Both the position numbers and the translations under genes were made by a program. From the NCBI RefSeq assembly GCF_900537075.1, contig NZ_UNRA01000007.1:62001-126000 (forward strand): a stretch of DNA of 64,000 bases. Direction: 5' to 3'. How positions within the stretch are numbered: position 1 is the first letter of the stretch; the number at the start of each line of letters is the position of its first letter. The notes beneath the pieces were generated by a model, which did no database searches, was not told where the DNA came from, and was given only the letters and a program-made list of their open reading frames with translations. Origin of the DNA: Tropicibacter sp. Alg240-R139 (GTDB lineage: Bacteria; Pseudomonadota; Alphaproteobacteria; Rhodobacterales; Rhodobacteraceae). Positions 1-8,517 of the stretch are shown here, piece by piece.

Positions 1-54
1 GAATATTTGGGACACACTAGGGGATAGCCCGGAATCCAAAGGTGACTCTAAGCC

Positions 55-3000
55 ATGACACAGCACACGCCGAACCTGCGCCCCTATCAACTCTCGAATC
101 GCTATACCAACACAACGGGTCGCGTCTTTCTGACCGGAACACAGGCTCTTGCTCGGATTATGATGGATCAGGCCCAAAGGGATCGCGCGGCAGGGTTGAA
201 CACCGCAGGCTTTGTCTCGGGCTATCGGGGTTCGCCGCTTGGCGGGTTGGACTTGGAGCTGTGGCGCGCGCGTGATCGGTTGGCTGAGGAGGAGATTGCC
301 TTTATGCCGGCCGTGAACGAGGATCTGGGCGCGACGGCCGTTCTGGGTGCCCAACAGGCCACGCTGGACCCGCATTGCGAGGTCGAGGGCGTGTTTTCCA
401 TGTGGTATGGCAAAGGCCCCGGTGTGGATCGATCAGGGGATGCACTGAAACATGGCAACGCCTACGGCTCGGCCCCCAAGGGCGGCGTTCTGGTGGTGGC
501 TGGTGATGATCACGGCTGCGTCTCCAGCTCGATGCCGCACCAATCCGACGTGGCCTTCATGACCTGGTTCATACCAACCCTGAACCCGGCATCTGTCGAG
601 GAATATCTGGAATACGGCGAATACGGCCTGGCATTGTCGCGGTTCTCTGGCACTTGGGTCGGGTTCAAGGCGATCAGTGAAACGGTGGAAAGTGCGCGCT
701 CGGTCGAGCTGCACCCGGATCGCACGTTCGAGCTGCCGCAGATTGACTTGCCCGCTGGCGGTCTGCATGTGCGCTCAGCGGACCTGCCCTCGCCCGAAAT
801 CGAAACCCGCATGCAGCACAAGCTGCGCGCCGTACGCGCCTTTGCCGAAGCCAACCCGATCGACAGCCGCGTCTATGACATCAAGGGCGCGAAATTCGGC
901 TTTGTCACCACGGGCAAGGGTCATCTGGACCTGTTAGAAGCGCTGCGCCTGCTGGGATTGGACGAGGGCAAGTGCCGCGAACTGGGCATCGACATCTACA
1001 AGGTCGGCATGGTCTGGCCGCTGGCGCGTCGCAATGCCTTGCGGTTCGTGAAGGGCAAAGCCGAGGTGTTGGTGGTCGAGGAAAAGCGCGGCATCATCGA
1101 GAGCCAGTTCAAAGAGTATTTCTATGATTGGCCCGGCGACAAACCCCACAAGATGGTCGGCAAATACGACAGCCACGGCGAACCTCTGATCCCCTGGACC
1201 GGAGAGTTGAGCCCGCTGATGCTGGCCCCCATCGTCGCTGCAAGGCTAGACGCGTTCTTCCCCGACGAAGGCCTGCCCGCCAAAGCCAAGGCACTGATCG
1301 ACACCCCGCCGCAGTTGATCAACGTACCGGGCGCGACCCGCACGCCGTATTTCTGCTCAGGCTGCCCGCACAACAGTTCAACCAAAGTGCCTGACGGGTC
1401 CACTGCCGCCAGTGGTATCGGCTGCCATGTGATGGCGTCGTGGATGGATCGCCAGACCGTCGGTTATGCCCAGATGGGCGGTGAAGGGGTGCCGCATGTG
1501 GTTGCGTCTAAGTTCAACGGTGGCAAGCATATCTTTCAGAATCTCGGCGAAGGGACCTGGTATCACTCCGGCTCTCTGGCGATCCGTCAGGCGGTCGCTG
1601 CCAACACCAACATCACCTACAAGATCCTCTACAACGACGCCGTCGCAATGACTGGCGGACAGCCAGTTGATGGCCCGGTGAGCGTACATGGCATCGCCCA
1701 GACCTGCCGCGCCGAAGGCGTGAAACGGATCGCACTGGTGTCGGACAACATCGACAAGTTCTCGCGCTCTGATTTCCCGGCGAGCACGTCATTCCACGAC
1801 CGCAAGGAAATGGATCAAGTCCAGCGCGAGCTGCGCGAGATCCCTGGCGTCACCGTGTTGATCTATGAGCAGACCTGCGCCACCGAAAAGCGCCGCCGCC
1901 GCAAGCGGGGCACTATGGACGACCCCAAGCGGTTCGCCTGGATCAACGATCTGGTTTGCGAAGGCTGCGGTGACTGTTCGGTCGCATCCAACTGTCTGAG
2001 CGTCGAGCCGCGCGAAACTCCCCTTGGTCGCAAACGCAAGATCAACCTCAGCTCGTGCAACAAGGATTTTTCTTGCCTTGACGGGTTCTGTCCCAGCTTT
2101 GTCACCGTCGAAGGCGCCACCCGGCGCAAACGTGCGGTCACGCTGGATCTGGAAACTGTCGAGGCCGGGCTGCCCACCCCCGACCTGCCACCACTCGCAG
2201 ACCCTTTTGACCTGCTGGTCACGGGTGTGGGCGGCACTGGCGTTGTCACCGTTGGCGCTCTGATCACTATGGCCGCACATCTTGAGGGCAAAGGCAGTTC
2301 GGTGCTGGATTTCACCGGTTTTGCGCAGAAATTCGGCACAGTGCTGAGCTACATCCGCCTGGGCGCCACGCCCGAGGCGCTCAACCAAGTTCGGATCGAT
2401 CAAGGTATGGCGAATGCGGTGATTGGCTGTGATATGGTCGTGAGTTCCGCCCCCAAGGCGTCAGCACACTACCGTGCGGGCACTCGCGTGGTTCTGAACC
2501 GGGCGGAAATGCCCACCGGTGATCTGGTCCTGCGCCGCGACGCGCAGTTGAAAGTCGACACCCGCGAGGTCGAGATTTCACGCGTTGTCGGCGAGGGCAA
2601 TGTGGCCGGGTTCGATGCCAATGGGCTGGCCGAACAGGTGCTGGGTGACACGGTTTTTGCCAATGTGATGATGCTGGGCTTTGCCTGGCAAAAGGGGCTG
2701 GTCCCGGTCGAACAGATGTCCCTGTCGCAGGCGATCCTGTTGAACGGTGTGGCCGTTGAGAAAAACAAACTGGCGTTTGCCGTGGGGCGTGCGATGGCCG
2801 CCGATCCGGCGCGCATGAAAGACATGATCGCGCCCGAAGAAAAGCCGGAAACATTGGATCAGATGATTGCACGGCGCGCCGAGTTCCTGACTGGTTATCA
2901 GAATGCGACCTATGCCAAACGCTTTACAGACCGGATTGCAAAACTCCGCACTCGTACGTCGGACGCCGTGACTGAAACCGCGGCACGCAACCTGTTCAAG

Positions 3001-3441
3001 CTGATGGCCTACAAGGACGAATTCGAGGTGGCGCGCCTGATGACAGGGCAGGGTTTTGCCAACGAGTTGGCCGAGAAGTTCGAAGGGGACTTTATCGTCA
3101 AATACCACATGGCTCCGCCGATCCTGAACTTTGGCAAGGACGGGCGTGGCCGCCCTGCCAAGCGCACGTTTGGTCCCTGGATGCGCACGGTTTTGGGCCT
3201 ACTGGCCAAGGGGAAATCCTTTCGAGGTTCGGCACTGAACCCGTTCGGCTTTCATAGCGAGGCCAAGATGCACCGTGAAACGCTCGTCTGGTACGAAGGG
3301 TTGTTGGATCAGGCACAGGATAGCGAAACTTGGCAAGCCATCCTGTCTGCTGCAGATGACATTCGCGGATATGGTACGGTCCGAGAACAAGCCGTTAAGC
3401 AGGCGCGGGCAAAAACCGATTTGCTCCTAGAAGCTCATTGA
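55..3441 (+). CDS. Indolepyruvate:ferredoxin oxidoreductase, fused alpha-gamma chain
   Basis: Thiamine-diphosphate enzyme that oxidatively decarboxylates aryl-pyruvates such as indolepyruvate and phenylpyruvate to the aryl-acetyl-CoA during aromatic amino acid breakdown. At 1128 aa it is the single-chain form known from aerobic proteobacteria. Visible parts: an N-terminal pyruvate-oxidoreductase-type domain, a CSGCPHN cysteine segment near residue 434, a ferredoxin-like cysteine cluster at about 635-682 (CEGCGDC, then CNKDFSC and FCPSF), and a C-terminal gamma domain opening with the glycine-rich GVGGTGVVTVG near 722. The start follows an AAGGTGA ribosome site. It stands alone here. Its aryl-acetyl-CoA product would fit the paa pathway that starts at the far end of the window, but that link is an inference. 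Confidence 0.93.
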   Translation: MTQHTPNLRPYQLSNRYTNTTGRVFLTGTQALARIMMDQAQRDRAAGLNTAGFVSGYRGSPLGGLDLELWRARDRLAEEEIAFMPAVNEDLGATAVLGAQQATLDPHCEVEGVFSMWYGKGPGVDRSGDALKHGNAYGSAPKGGVLVVAGDDHGCVSSSMPHQSDVAFMTWFIPTLNPASVEEYLEYGEYGLALSRFSGTWVGFKAISETVESARSVELHPDRTFELPQIDLPAGGLHVRSADLPSPEIETRMQHKLRAVRAFAEANPIDSRVYDIKGAKFGFVTTGKGHLDLLEALRLLGLDEGKCRELGIDIYKVGMVWPLARRNALRFVKGKAEVLVVEEKRGIIESQFKEYFYDWPGDKPHKMVGKYDSHGEPLIPWTGELSPLMLAPIVAARLDAFFPDEGLPAKAKALIDTPPQLINVPGATRTPYFCSGCPHNSSTKVPDGSTAASGIGCHVMASWMDRQTVGYAQMGGEGVPHVVASKFNGGKHIFQNLGEGTWYHSGSLAIRQAVAANTNITYKILYNDAVAMTGGQPVDGPVSVHGIAQTCRAEGVKRIALVSDNIDKFSRSDFPASTSFHDRKEMDQVQRELREIPGVTVLIYEQTCATEKRRRRKRGTMDDPKRFAWINDLVCEGCGDCSVASNCLSVEPRETPLGRKRKINLSSCNKDFSCLDGFCPSFVTVEGATRRKRAVTLDLETVEAGLPTPDLPPLADPFDLLVTGVGGTGVVTVGALITMAAHLEGKGSSVLDFTGFAQKFGTVLSYIRLGATPEALNQVRIDQGMANAVIGCDMVVSSAPKASAHYRAGTRVVLNRAEMPTGDLVLRRDAQLKVDTREVEISRVVGEGNVAGFDANGLAEQVLGDTVFANVMMLGFAWQKGLVPVEQMSLSQAILLNGVAVEKNKLAFAVGRAMAADPARMKDMIAPEEKPETLDQMIARRAEFLTGYQNATYAKRFTDRIAKLRTRTSDAVTETAARNLFKLMAYKDEFEVARLMTGQGFANELAEKFEGDFIVKYHMAPPILNFGKDGRGRPAKRTFGPWMRTVLGLLAKGKSFRGSALNPFGFHSEAKMHRETLVWYEGLLDQAQDSETWQAILSAADDIRGYGTVREQAVKQARAKTDLLLEAH

Positions 3442-3756
3442 TGTTTCCACTGCCGTCTTCCAACCAAGAAACTCTCTCCTCTTGTGGAGGGGGTCCAGTG
3501 AGGCGAAAGCTCTTTTCCCCAGAGCCGGGAAGTTGCTTTCCTAGTTGATCAGATAATTGCAAAAATAGCGGAACACATCGATCGTCTGTCTGAGGTTGAT
3601 CAGAGAAGAGTTTGTCGCCGATCTACCCCGGCGACCAGTCCTCGAAGAGACACTCCAGTTCGATGCCGTACGTCTTGTGTTTCTCAAGTTAGCCATCTCT
3701 TCATCACGCCAGTGCAATGATGACTGCTTACGCGTTGCTCATATCCGGTCCCTTGC
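3442..3756. other. 315-bp intergenic gap, no convincing gene
   Basis: Lies between converging genes and looks richer in A+T than its neighbours. It holds small stem-loops (GTCGCCG 3614-3620 with CGGCGAC 3629-3635; GCTCT/AGAGC around 3508-3524), none followed by a T-run. GTTGATCAGA occurs twice, at 3544 and 3595, exactly 51 bp apart. A short open frame from 3596 runs into the end of the neighbouring gene and resembles nothing I know. This could be decayed coding DNA. Nothing can be called. Confidence 0.4.
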
Positions 3757-5274
3757 TCAACTCTCAGGTGGTGCGCCGCCCTCCTCGGTCCGACGGGCGA
3801 TAAACTCCTGAAGCGCGCCAACGCGGTCTGCGTCATGATTGGGTGCTTTAAATTCGTTCACAATGTTCTTCCAAATACCGGTCGCACGGTGGTTGGCGTC
3901 CACTGATCCGCGTTCAGTCCACGTTCCGAAATTCGACCAATCGCCCACGACCGGCTCATAAAACTGCGTCTGATAACGCTCCATTGTGTGGGTCGCGCCA
4001 AAGAAATGGCCCGAGGGCTGTACCTCGCGCAACGCGCTGAGCGCGATATCAGCGTCTGTTGCCGGGGTGCCCGCGCAAAGTTCGGCGACCATCTGCAGGA
4101 CTTCCAGATCGGTGATGATCTTCTCGTAGGATACAGTCAGTCCGCCCTCTAACCACCCGGCCGAATGAATGACGACGGTCGCTCCGGCCATCAGGCAGCC
4201 CCACAGACCAAACTGGCTTTCATTAGCGGCTTGCGCATCGTTGACGTTGGCCGCACTGCCCCCCGCGCACCGCCACGGCAGGCCCAACCGTCGCGCCAAT
4301 TGACCGGCAACCAGCGAGGCGGTGAAATGTTCCGGCGTGCCAAATGCCGGCGCGCCGGATTTCATATCAACGTTCGAGGTAAACGTGCCATAGCACACCG
4401 GCGCACCGGAGCGGGTCAGCTGCGTCAGGGTGATCGCGGCCAAAGCTTCGGCATGGGACAGAGTCATGGCGCCTGCCACGGTGATCGGCGCCATGGCGCC
4501 CATCAAGGTGAACGGCGTCACGATCGACACCTGCCCTGCGCGGGCAAAGTCGATCAGCCCTTGCGCCATCGGCATGTCGATCACGCGGGGCGAGTTGGTG
4601 TTGATGATGGTGTAACACCATGGGGTCGCGTGAAATTCACCGTCCGAAATGCCGCGGAAATCGCGGATCATCTCGAACCCGTCCATCACCTGCGGCGTGC
4701 CACGGGAATAGAGGAACGGCACCTTGTCCGATTGCGTCAGGATGGTTTCCGTCATTGCGTAATGGCGCAGATGCATCGGGACGTCCTGCGCCTCGACCAG
4801 AGGCGGGATCATCTGCAGCACATCGAAATGCTGCGTCAGCTGCACCATCTCGCGGAAGTCAGACAGCGAACCGGGACGGCGACCCCGTTCCAAATCGGTG
4901 GCATGGGGCGCACCTGCACCTGGTTGAAAAACCAGCGATCCCAGCTCCAGCGTAATGTCACGCTCGCGCACCGCGCCTCGAATCGGGACGGATTTCGGGG
5001 CGCTTGCGATCGCGGCCTCAACCATCTCACGACCGATAAAGACCATCTCGTCGTCGACCCGTGCGCCACCTTGCCGGAACAGTTTTCGCGCCTCAGGCAG
5101 CAGCACCTTGATGCCGATGTCTTCGAGCACCTCAAGTGAGGCCTGATGCAGCGCCTCGATCCGGTCGTCTGAGAAGGCCCGCATCGGGGGGAATGGATTG
5201 CGCAGATTGTGATAGTCGACCTTGCGTTGTTCGGCGGGGGCTTCGACCCGCGCTCGTCTGCCGCGTCGTGTCAT
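3757..5274 (-). CDS. MttB-superfamily methyltransferase (non-pyrrolysine)
   Basis: Homologue of trimethylamine methyltransferase MttB, 505 aa, reading through without an in-frame TAG. It therefore belongs to the non-pyrrolysine branch. Characterised anaerobic members of that branch demethylate glycine betaine, proline betaine or carnitine and pass the methyl to a corrinoid protein. The family fold is recognisable from the N-terminal LHQASLEVLEDIGI segment, the central VTPFTLMGAMAPITVAGAM stretch and the later GCLMAGATVVIHSAGWLEGG. The start overlaps the stop of the upstream flavoprotein by 4 bp (ATGA), so the two are co-translated. No corrinoid protein or reductive activase is nearby. Substrate and methyl acceptor are unknown. 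Confidence 0.85.
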   Translation of the reverse strand: MTRRGRRARVEAPAEQRKVDYHNLRNPFPPMRAFSDDRIEALHQASLEVLEDIGIKVLLPEARKLFRQGGARVDDEMVFIGREMVEAAIASAPKSVPIRGAVRERDITLELGSLVFQPGAGAPHATDLERGRRPGSLSDFREMVQLTQHFDVLQMIPPLVEAQDVPMHLRHYAMTETILTQSDKVPFLYSRGTPQVMDGFEMIRDFRGISDGEFHATPWCYTIINTNSPRVIDMPMAQGLIDFARAGQVSIVTPFTLMGAMAPITVAGAMTLSHAEALAAITLTQLTRSGAPVCYGTFTSNVDMKSGAPAFGTPEHFTASLVAGQLARRLGLPWRCAGGSAANVNDAQAANESQFGLWGCLMAGATVVIHSAGWLEGGLTVSYEKIITDLEVLQMVAELCAGTPATDADIALSALREVQPSGHFFGATHTMERYQTQFYEPVVGDWSNFGTWTERGSVDANHRATGIWKNIVNEFKAPNHDADRVGALQEFIARRTEEGGAPPES

Positions 5275-7673
5275 GCCCGCATCACCTTACCTTGGGGATC
5301 GTAAGGCGAGGCCTCGATGACCTTGGCCTGCCGTTCGACCCCGACGATATGTACACTCAGGTCAGTGCCAACCGCTGCCTGTTCGCGGTCCACCAGCGCC
5401 ATCGCCAGCGATTTTCCGGTGTGATGGCCGTAGGCACCAGACGTCACAAAGCCCACGCGATTGCCATCCGACCAGATCGGTTCATAGCCGCTGGCATCCG
5501 CATCCACTGCGTCGATTTCCAACGTGACCTGCACTTGTCCGGGGCCGTTGCCATCGCGTTCAGCCATAGCTGCTTCGCGCCCGACAAAGTCTTTGTCCCG
5601 GTCGATCCAGCGATCCATGCCGGTCATACCGGGCGTATAGCCTTGGGTGAATTCCGCCGACCAGATGCCAAAGCTCTTTTCGATCCGGGTTGACAGCATG
5701 GCGTTGAAACCAACCTCGCGGATGCCCTGATCTGCGCCCGCTTCGAGCAGCATCCGACGCAGGGCAATGTGGTCGCCATACCGGCAGTTGATCTCATAGC
5801 CCTTCTCGCCAGTCACCGACATGCGGGCCACATGGGTGCGCACTAATCCAATATCAAACTGCCCGCAGCCCATGAATTGCAGCGCGCCGATGTCCTGTTC
5901 AGCCAGCTTCTCGACCACCTGTCGCGATTTCGGGCCGATGACGGCAAATCCACAGACCTCTTCGCCCAGATCGCGCAGGGTCACACCATCATCCATGTGA
6001 TCGTTGAACCAACGCATGTGCCAAGCGCGCAGGTAATAGCTGCCCATGACCCAATAGCGGCCATCGCCCCAGTTCAGCACGGTCAGATCGCCCTTGAGCT
6101 TGCCGGTCTCGCTGAGCATCGGCGCGAGTTTCGCCCGCCCCGGCCCCGGCAGTTTCGACGCCATGACCCGATCCAACCAGGCGGTAGCGTTCGGCCCCGA
6201 AACCTCGAACCGGGAAAACCCTGTGATGTCGAGCAAAGCCGCGCCTTCGCGGATCGCCTTGCACTCTTCGCCCACGATATCATGGGCGTTGGAACGCTTC
6301 AGTGTCGGTGTTTCCTCGAAACCTGGCTCGGCGAAATAGAGAGGCACTTCCAGATCCCAGCTCACGCCCCATTTGCAGCCAGCCGCTGTCATCGCATCGT
6401 GGGCGGGTGCCATTTTCATCCGACGACCCGCCGGAAGTTGTTCGTTGGGATAGGTCATCACGAAACGGCGGGAATAGAATTGCCCAGTCGTCTCGCGGAT
6501 GTAGCGTTTATTCTGCGCAAAATCGCCATAGCGGGCAACGTCCATGCCATAGACATCTGCTTCAGGCTCGCCGTGGATCATCCATTCGGCCAGTGACTTG
6601 CCGACGCCACCACCCTGCAGGAACCCGGCCATGACCGCGCACGCCGTCCAATAACCGCGTTTGCCCGGCACCGGGCCAACCAATGGGTTGCCGTCGGGCG
6701 AGAAGGTAAAGGCCCCGTTCACCCAAGTTTTGATACCCGCGTCGTTCAGGCAAGGATAACGCTGGAACCCAAGGGTCAGTTCATTCTCGATCCGACCCAG
6801 ATCCTCTTGCTGCAGCTCAAACCCGTATTCCCAGGGTGCGCCGTCTTCCATCCAGTGGTCGTGGTCAATCTCGTAGATGCCGACCAGCATCCCCTTTTGG
6901 TCCTGCCGCATGTACGTGAACCCTTCGAGATCGACAGTCATTGGCAGTTCATGATCCAGCGCTGCAACCTCGGGGATCGCATCGGTGATCAGATAGTGGT
7001 GGTTGAGTGGTGAAACGGGCAGTTCCACCCCGGCCATTCGCCCCACCTGCTTGGCCCAAAGGCCAGCGGCGTTGACCACATGTTCGCAATGGATCGTGCC
7101 TTGTTCGGTCACAACCTCCCACCCCTCAGAGGTCTGGTTCAGTTCCAGCACACGGTTGTTTTCGACCACTGTTGCGCCGCGTTTTTTAGCAGCCCCAGCA
7201 TAGGCCTGTACCGTGCCCGTGGTGTCGATGTACCCCTCGCGATCGGCCCACATGCCACCCAACAGGCCATCGGTTGACATCACCGGGTTCAACTCTCGGG
7301 CCTCTTCTGGCGTGACAAGGCGGCAATCTTCGATGCCGATGGATTGGAACACGCGGTAAGCCGATTGCAGCCATTCCCAGCGGTCCGGGGTTCCGGCCAT
7401 CGTCAGGCCGCCGGTCATGTGCAGGCCGATGTTCTGGCCGCTTTCACGCTCGATCTCGGGCAGCAGGTCGATGGTGTACGCCTGCAGGGCCGCGATGTTT
7501 GGGTCGGCGTTCAGCGCATGGATACCGCCCGCAGCATGCCAGCTGGACCCAGCAGTCAAAACCTTGCGCTCGATCAGGCAGACATCGCTCCAACCAAGCT
7601 TGGCCAGATGATACAAAACCGAGGCGCCAACAACGCCGCCTCCAATAACAACCACGCGGTAATTCGACTTCAT
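5271..7673 (-). CDS. DMGDH/sarcosine dehydrogenase-like FAD oxidoreductase with GcvT domains
   Basis: 800-aa flavoprotein with the dimethylglycine/sarcosine dehydrogenase layout: N-terminal FAD-binding fold (GGGVVGAS near residues 11-18), a SSWHAAGG segment whose His46 matches the covalent FAD-attachment histidine of the family, an FAO middle domain, and C-terminal GcvT folate-binding domains (about 430-795). Such enzymes oxidise N-methyl groups and hand the one-carbon unit to tetrahydrofolate. The start has a strong GAGGAGGG ribosome site. It is the first gene of a two-gene unit with the MttB homologue, suggesting coupled methylamine or betaine demethylation. A second protein of this architecture lies at 56.5-59.0 kb. 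The exact substrate cannot be read from sequence. Confidence 0.88.
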   Translation of the reverse strand: MKSNYRVVVIGGGVVGASVLYHLAKLGWSDVCLIERKVLTAGSSWHAAGGIHALNADPNIAALQAYTIDLLPEIERESGQNIGLHMTGGLTMAGTPDRWEWLQSAYRVFQSIGIEDCRLVTPEEARELNPVMSTDGLLGGMWADREGYIDTTGTVQAYAGAAKKRGATVVENNRVLELNQTSEGWEVVTEQGTIHCEHVVNAAGLWAKQVGRMAGVELPVSPLNHHYLITDAIPEVAALDHELPMTVDLEGFTYMRQDQKGMLVGIYEIDHDHWMEDGAPWEYGFELQQEDLGRIENELTLGFQRYPCLNDAGIKTWVNGAFTFSPDGNPLVGPVPGKRGYWTACAVMAGFLQGGGVGKSLAEWMIHGEPEADVYGMDVARYGDFAQNKRYIRETTGQFYSRRFVMTYPNEQLPAGRRMKMAPAHDAMTAAGCKWGVSWDLEVPLYFAEPGFEETPTLKRSNAHDIVGEECKAIREGAALLDITGFSRFEVSGPNATAWLDRVMASKLPGPGRAKLAPMLSETGKLKGDLTVLNWGDGRYWVMGSYYLRAWHMRWFNDHMDDGVTLRDLGEEVCGFAVIGPKSRQVVEKLAEQDIGALQFMGCGQFDIGLVRTHVARMSVTGEKGYEINCRYGDHIALRRMLLEAGADQGIREVGFNAMLSTRIEKSFGIWSAEFTQGYTPGMTGMDRWIDRDKDFVGREAAMAERDGNGPGQVQVTLEIDAVDADASGYEPIWSDGNRVGFVTSGAYGHHTGKSLAMALVDREQAAVGTDLSVHIVGVERQAKVIEASPYDPQGKVMRA

Positions 7674-7713
7674 CCGACCCTCCTCTGCCTGACATCAAAG
7701 GGACGCTATTGCG

Positions 7714-7747
7714 ATTGTTCACACCTGTCTAGACATTTATGTACAAT
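7714..7747. promoter_or_regulatory. 34-bp dyad, probable operator upstream of the DMGDH/MttB pair
   Basis: A perfect palindrome TGTCTAGACA (7726-7735) is flanked symmetrically, at the same centre, by ATTGT (7714-7718) and ACAAT (7743-7747). It sits 41-74 bp upstream of the flavoprotein start. The GTCTAGAC core has the form bound by GntR-type repressors; which regulator acts here is unknown. Confidence 0.5.
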
Positions 7748-7756
7748 ACCATCGAA

Positions 7757-7786
7757 GCAAAAAAGAAGCCGACATTGCGTCGGCCT
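7757..7786 (-). terminator. Intrinsic terminator of the GST gene
   Basis: On the reverse strand GCCGAC (7784-7779), a 5-nt loop and GTCGGC (7773-7768) form a stem followed by TTCTTTTTT. It lies 25 bp past the GST stop codon. Confidence 0.85.
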
Positions 7787-7810
7787 CATGCTCTGTGATT
7801 TTTCGCGGGT

Positions 7811-8440
7811 TCAAAGCTGCGCGCTTGGCCGAGTTTTGATCGCCTCGTACCAGTCCAGGGCGGCGGTGTGGCTTTCAGGGATACGTTTTTTTACGACTCG
7901 TGCGAAGTCGACGAACACAAAAGTCGAAATGTCGGCCAACGTGAAATGATCGCAAGCAATGTAGCGACTGTCCTGCAAACGGGCCTCGAGCACATCAAAA
8001 AACTGGTCGATCCGCGCCAACCCGCGTTCGGCCAGTTCAGGGATTTGTGCATGATTGGCAGGCCCGGGAATAGCGCGGCCCTTGAACGCCGGATGCGTGT
8101 TGCGCAGCGCCTCGGCCACGGGCATGCCGCCCTGCTGTTCGGCGATGGAATTCCACATCAGCACCAGCCCCTTTTCATCCGCCGTGCGCCCCATCAAAGG
8201 CGGCTCGGGCGTGTGCGCCTCAAGGTAGGCGGCAATGCCAAGGTTTTCGGTCAACACCGTGCCCTCGTCCGTCACCAGCACTGGGATCGTGGCGCGGGGG
8301 TTCACGGCTTTGAACTCATCGCTCAACTGTTCACCCTTGGCGATAGAGATATCGCGGGTTTCGATCGTCAGCCCCTTTTCGGCGATGAACATCCGCGCAC
8401 GACGGGGGTTGGGGGCGGTGGAGCAATCATAAAACAGCAT
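7811..8440 (-). CDS. Glutathione S-transferase family protein
   Basis: 209-aa soluble protein with the two-part GST fold. The N-terminal thioredoxin-like half begins LFYDCSTAPNPRRARMFIAEKG and contains NPRATIPVLVTDEG and LTENLGIAAYLE, the usual glutathione-binding elements. An all-helical C-terminal half ends with the ADISTFVFVDFARVV helix. The length is typical. It likely conjugates glutathione to, or reduces, an electrophile; the substrate is unknown. It is monocistronic, with its own terminator downstream and a 77-bp gap from the acetate kinase gene upstream. Confidence 0.88.
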   Translation of the reverse strand: MLFYDCSTAPNPRRARMFIAEKGLTIETRDISIAKGEQLSDEFKAVNPRATIPVLVTDEGTVLTENLGIAAYLEAHTPEPPLMGRTADEKGLVLMWNSIAEQQGGMPVAEALRNTHPAFKGRAIPGPANHAQIPELAERGLARIDQFFDVLEARLQDSRYIACDHFTLADISTFVFVDFARVVKKRIPESHTAALDWYEAIKTRPSAQL

Positions 8441-8517
8441 GGGCAGCCTTTCCTGTCAGGTGGTCGCCCAACGATGACAAGGACATGCGCTTACGCCTAG
8501 CCCCCACCCAAATAACC

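Noticed and set aside
4165-5139. 324-aa open frame on the + strand inside the MttB gene
   Set aside because: Complementary-strand artefact; the MttB frame is intact and family-like.
3757-5274. Pyrrolysine-containing MttB
   Set aside because: The frame has no in-frame TAG and no pyl genes are nearby, so it belongs to the non-pyrrolysine branch.
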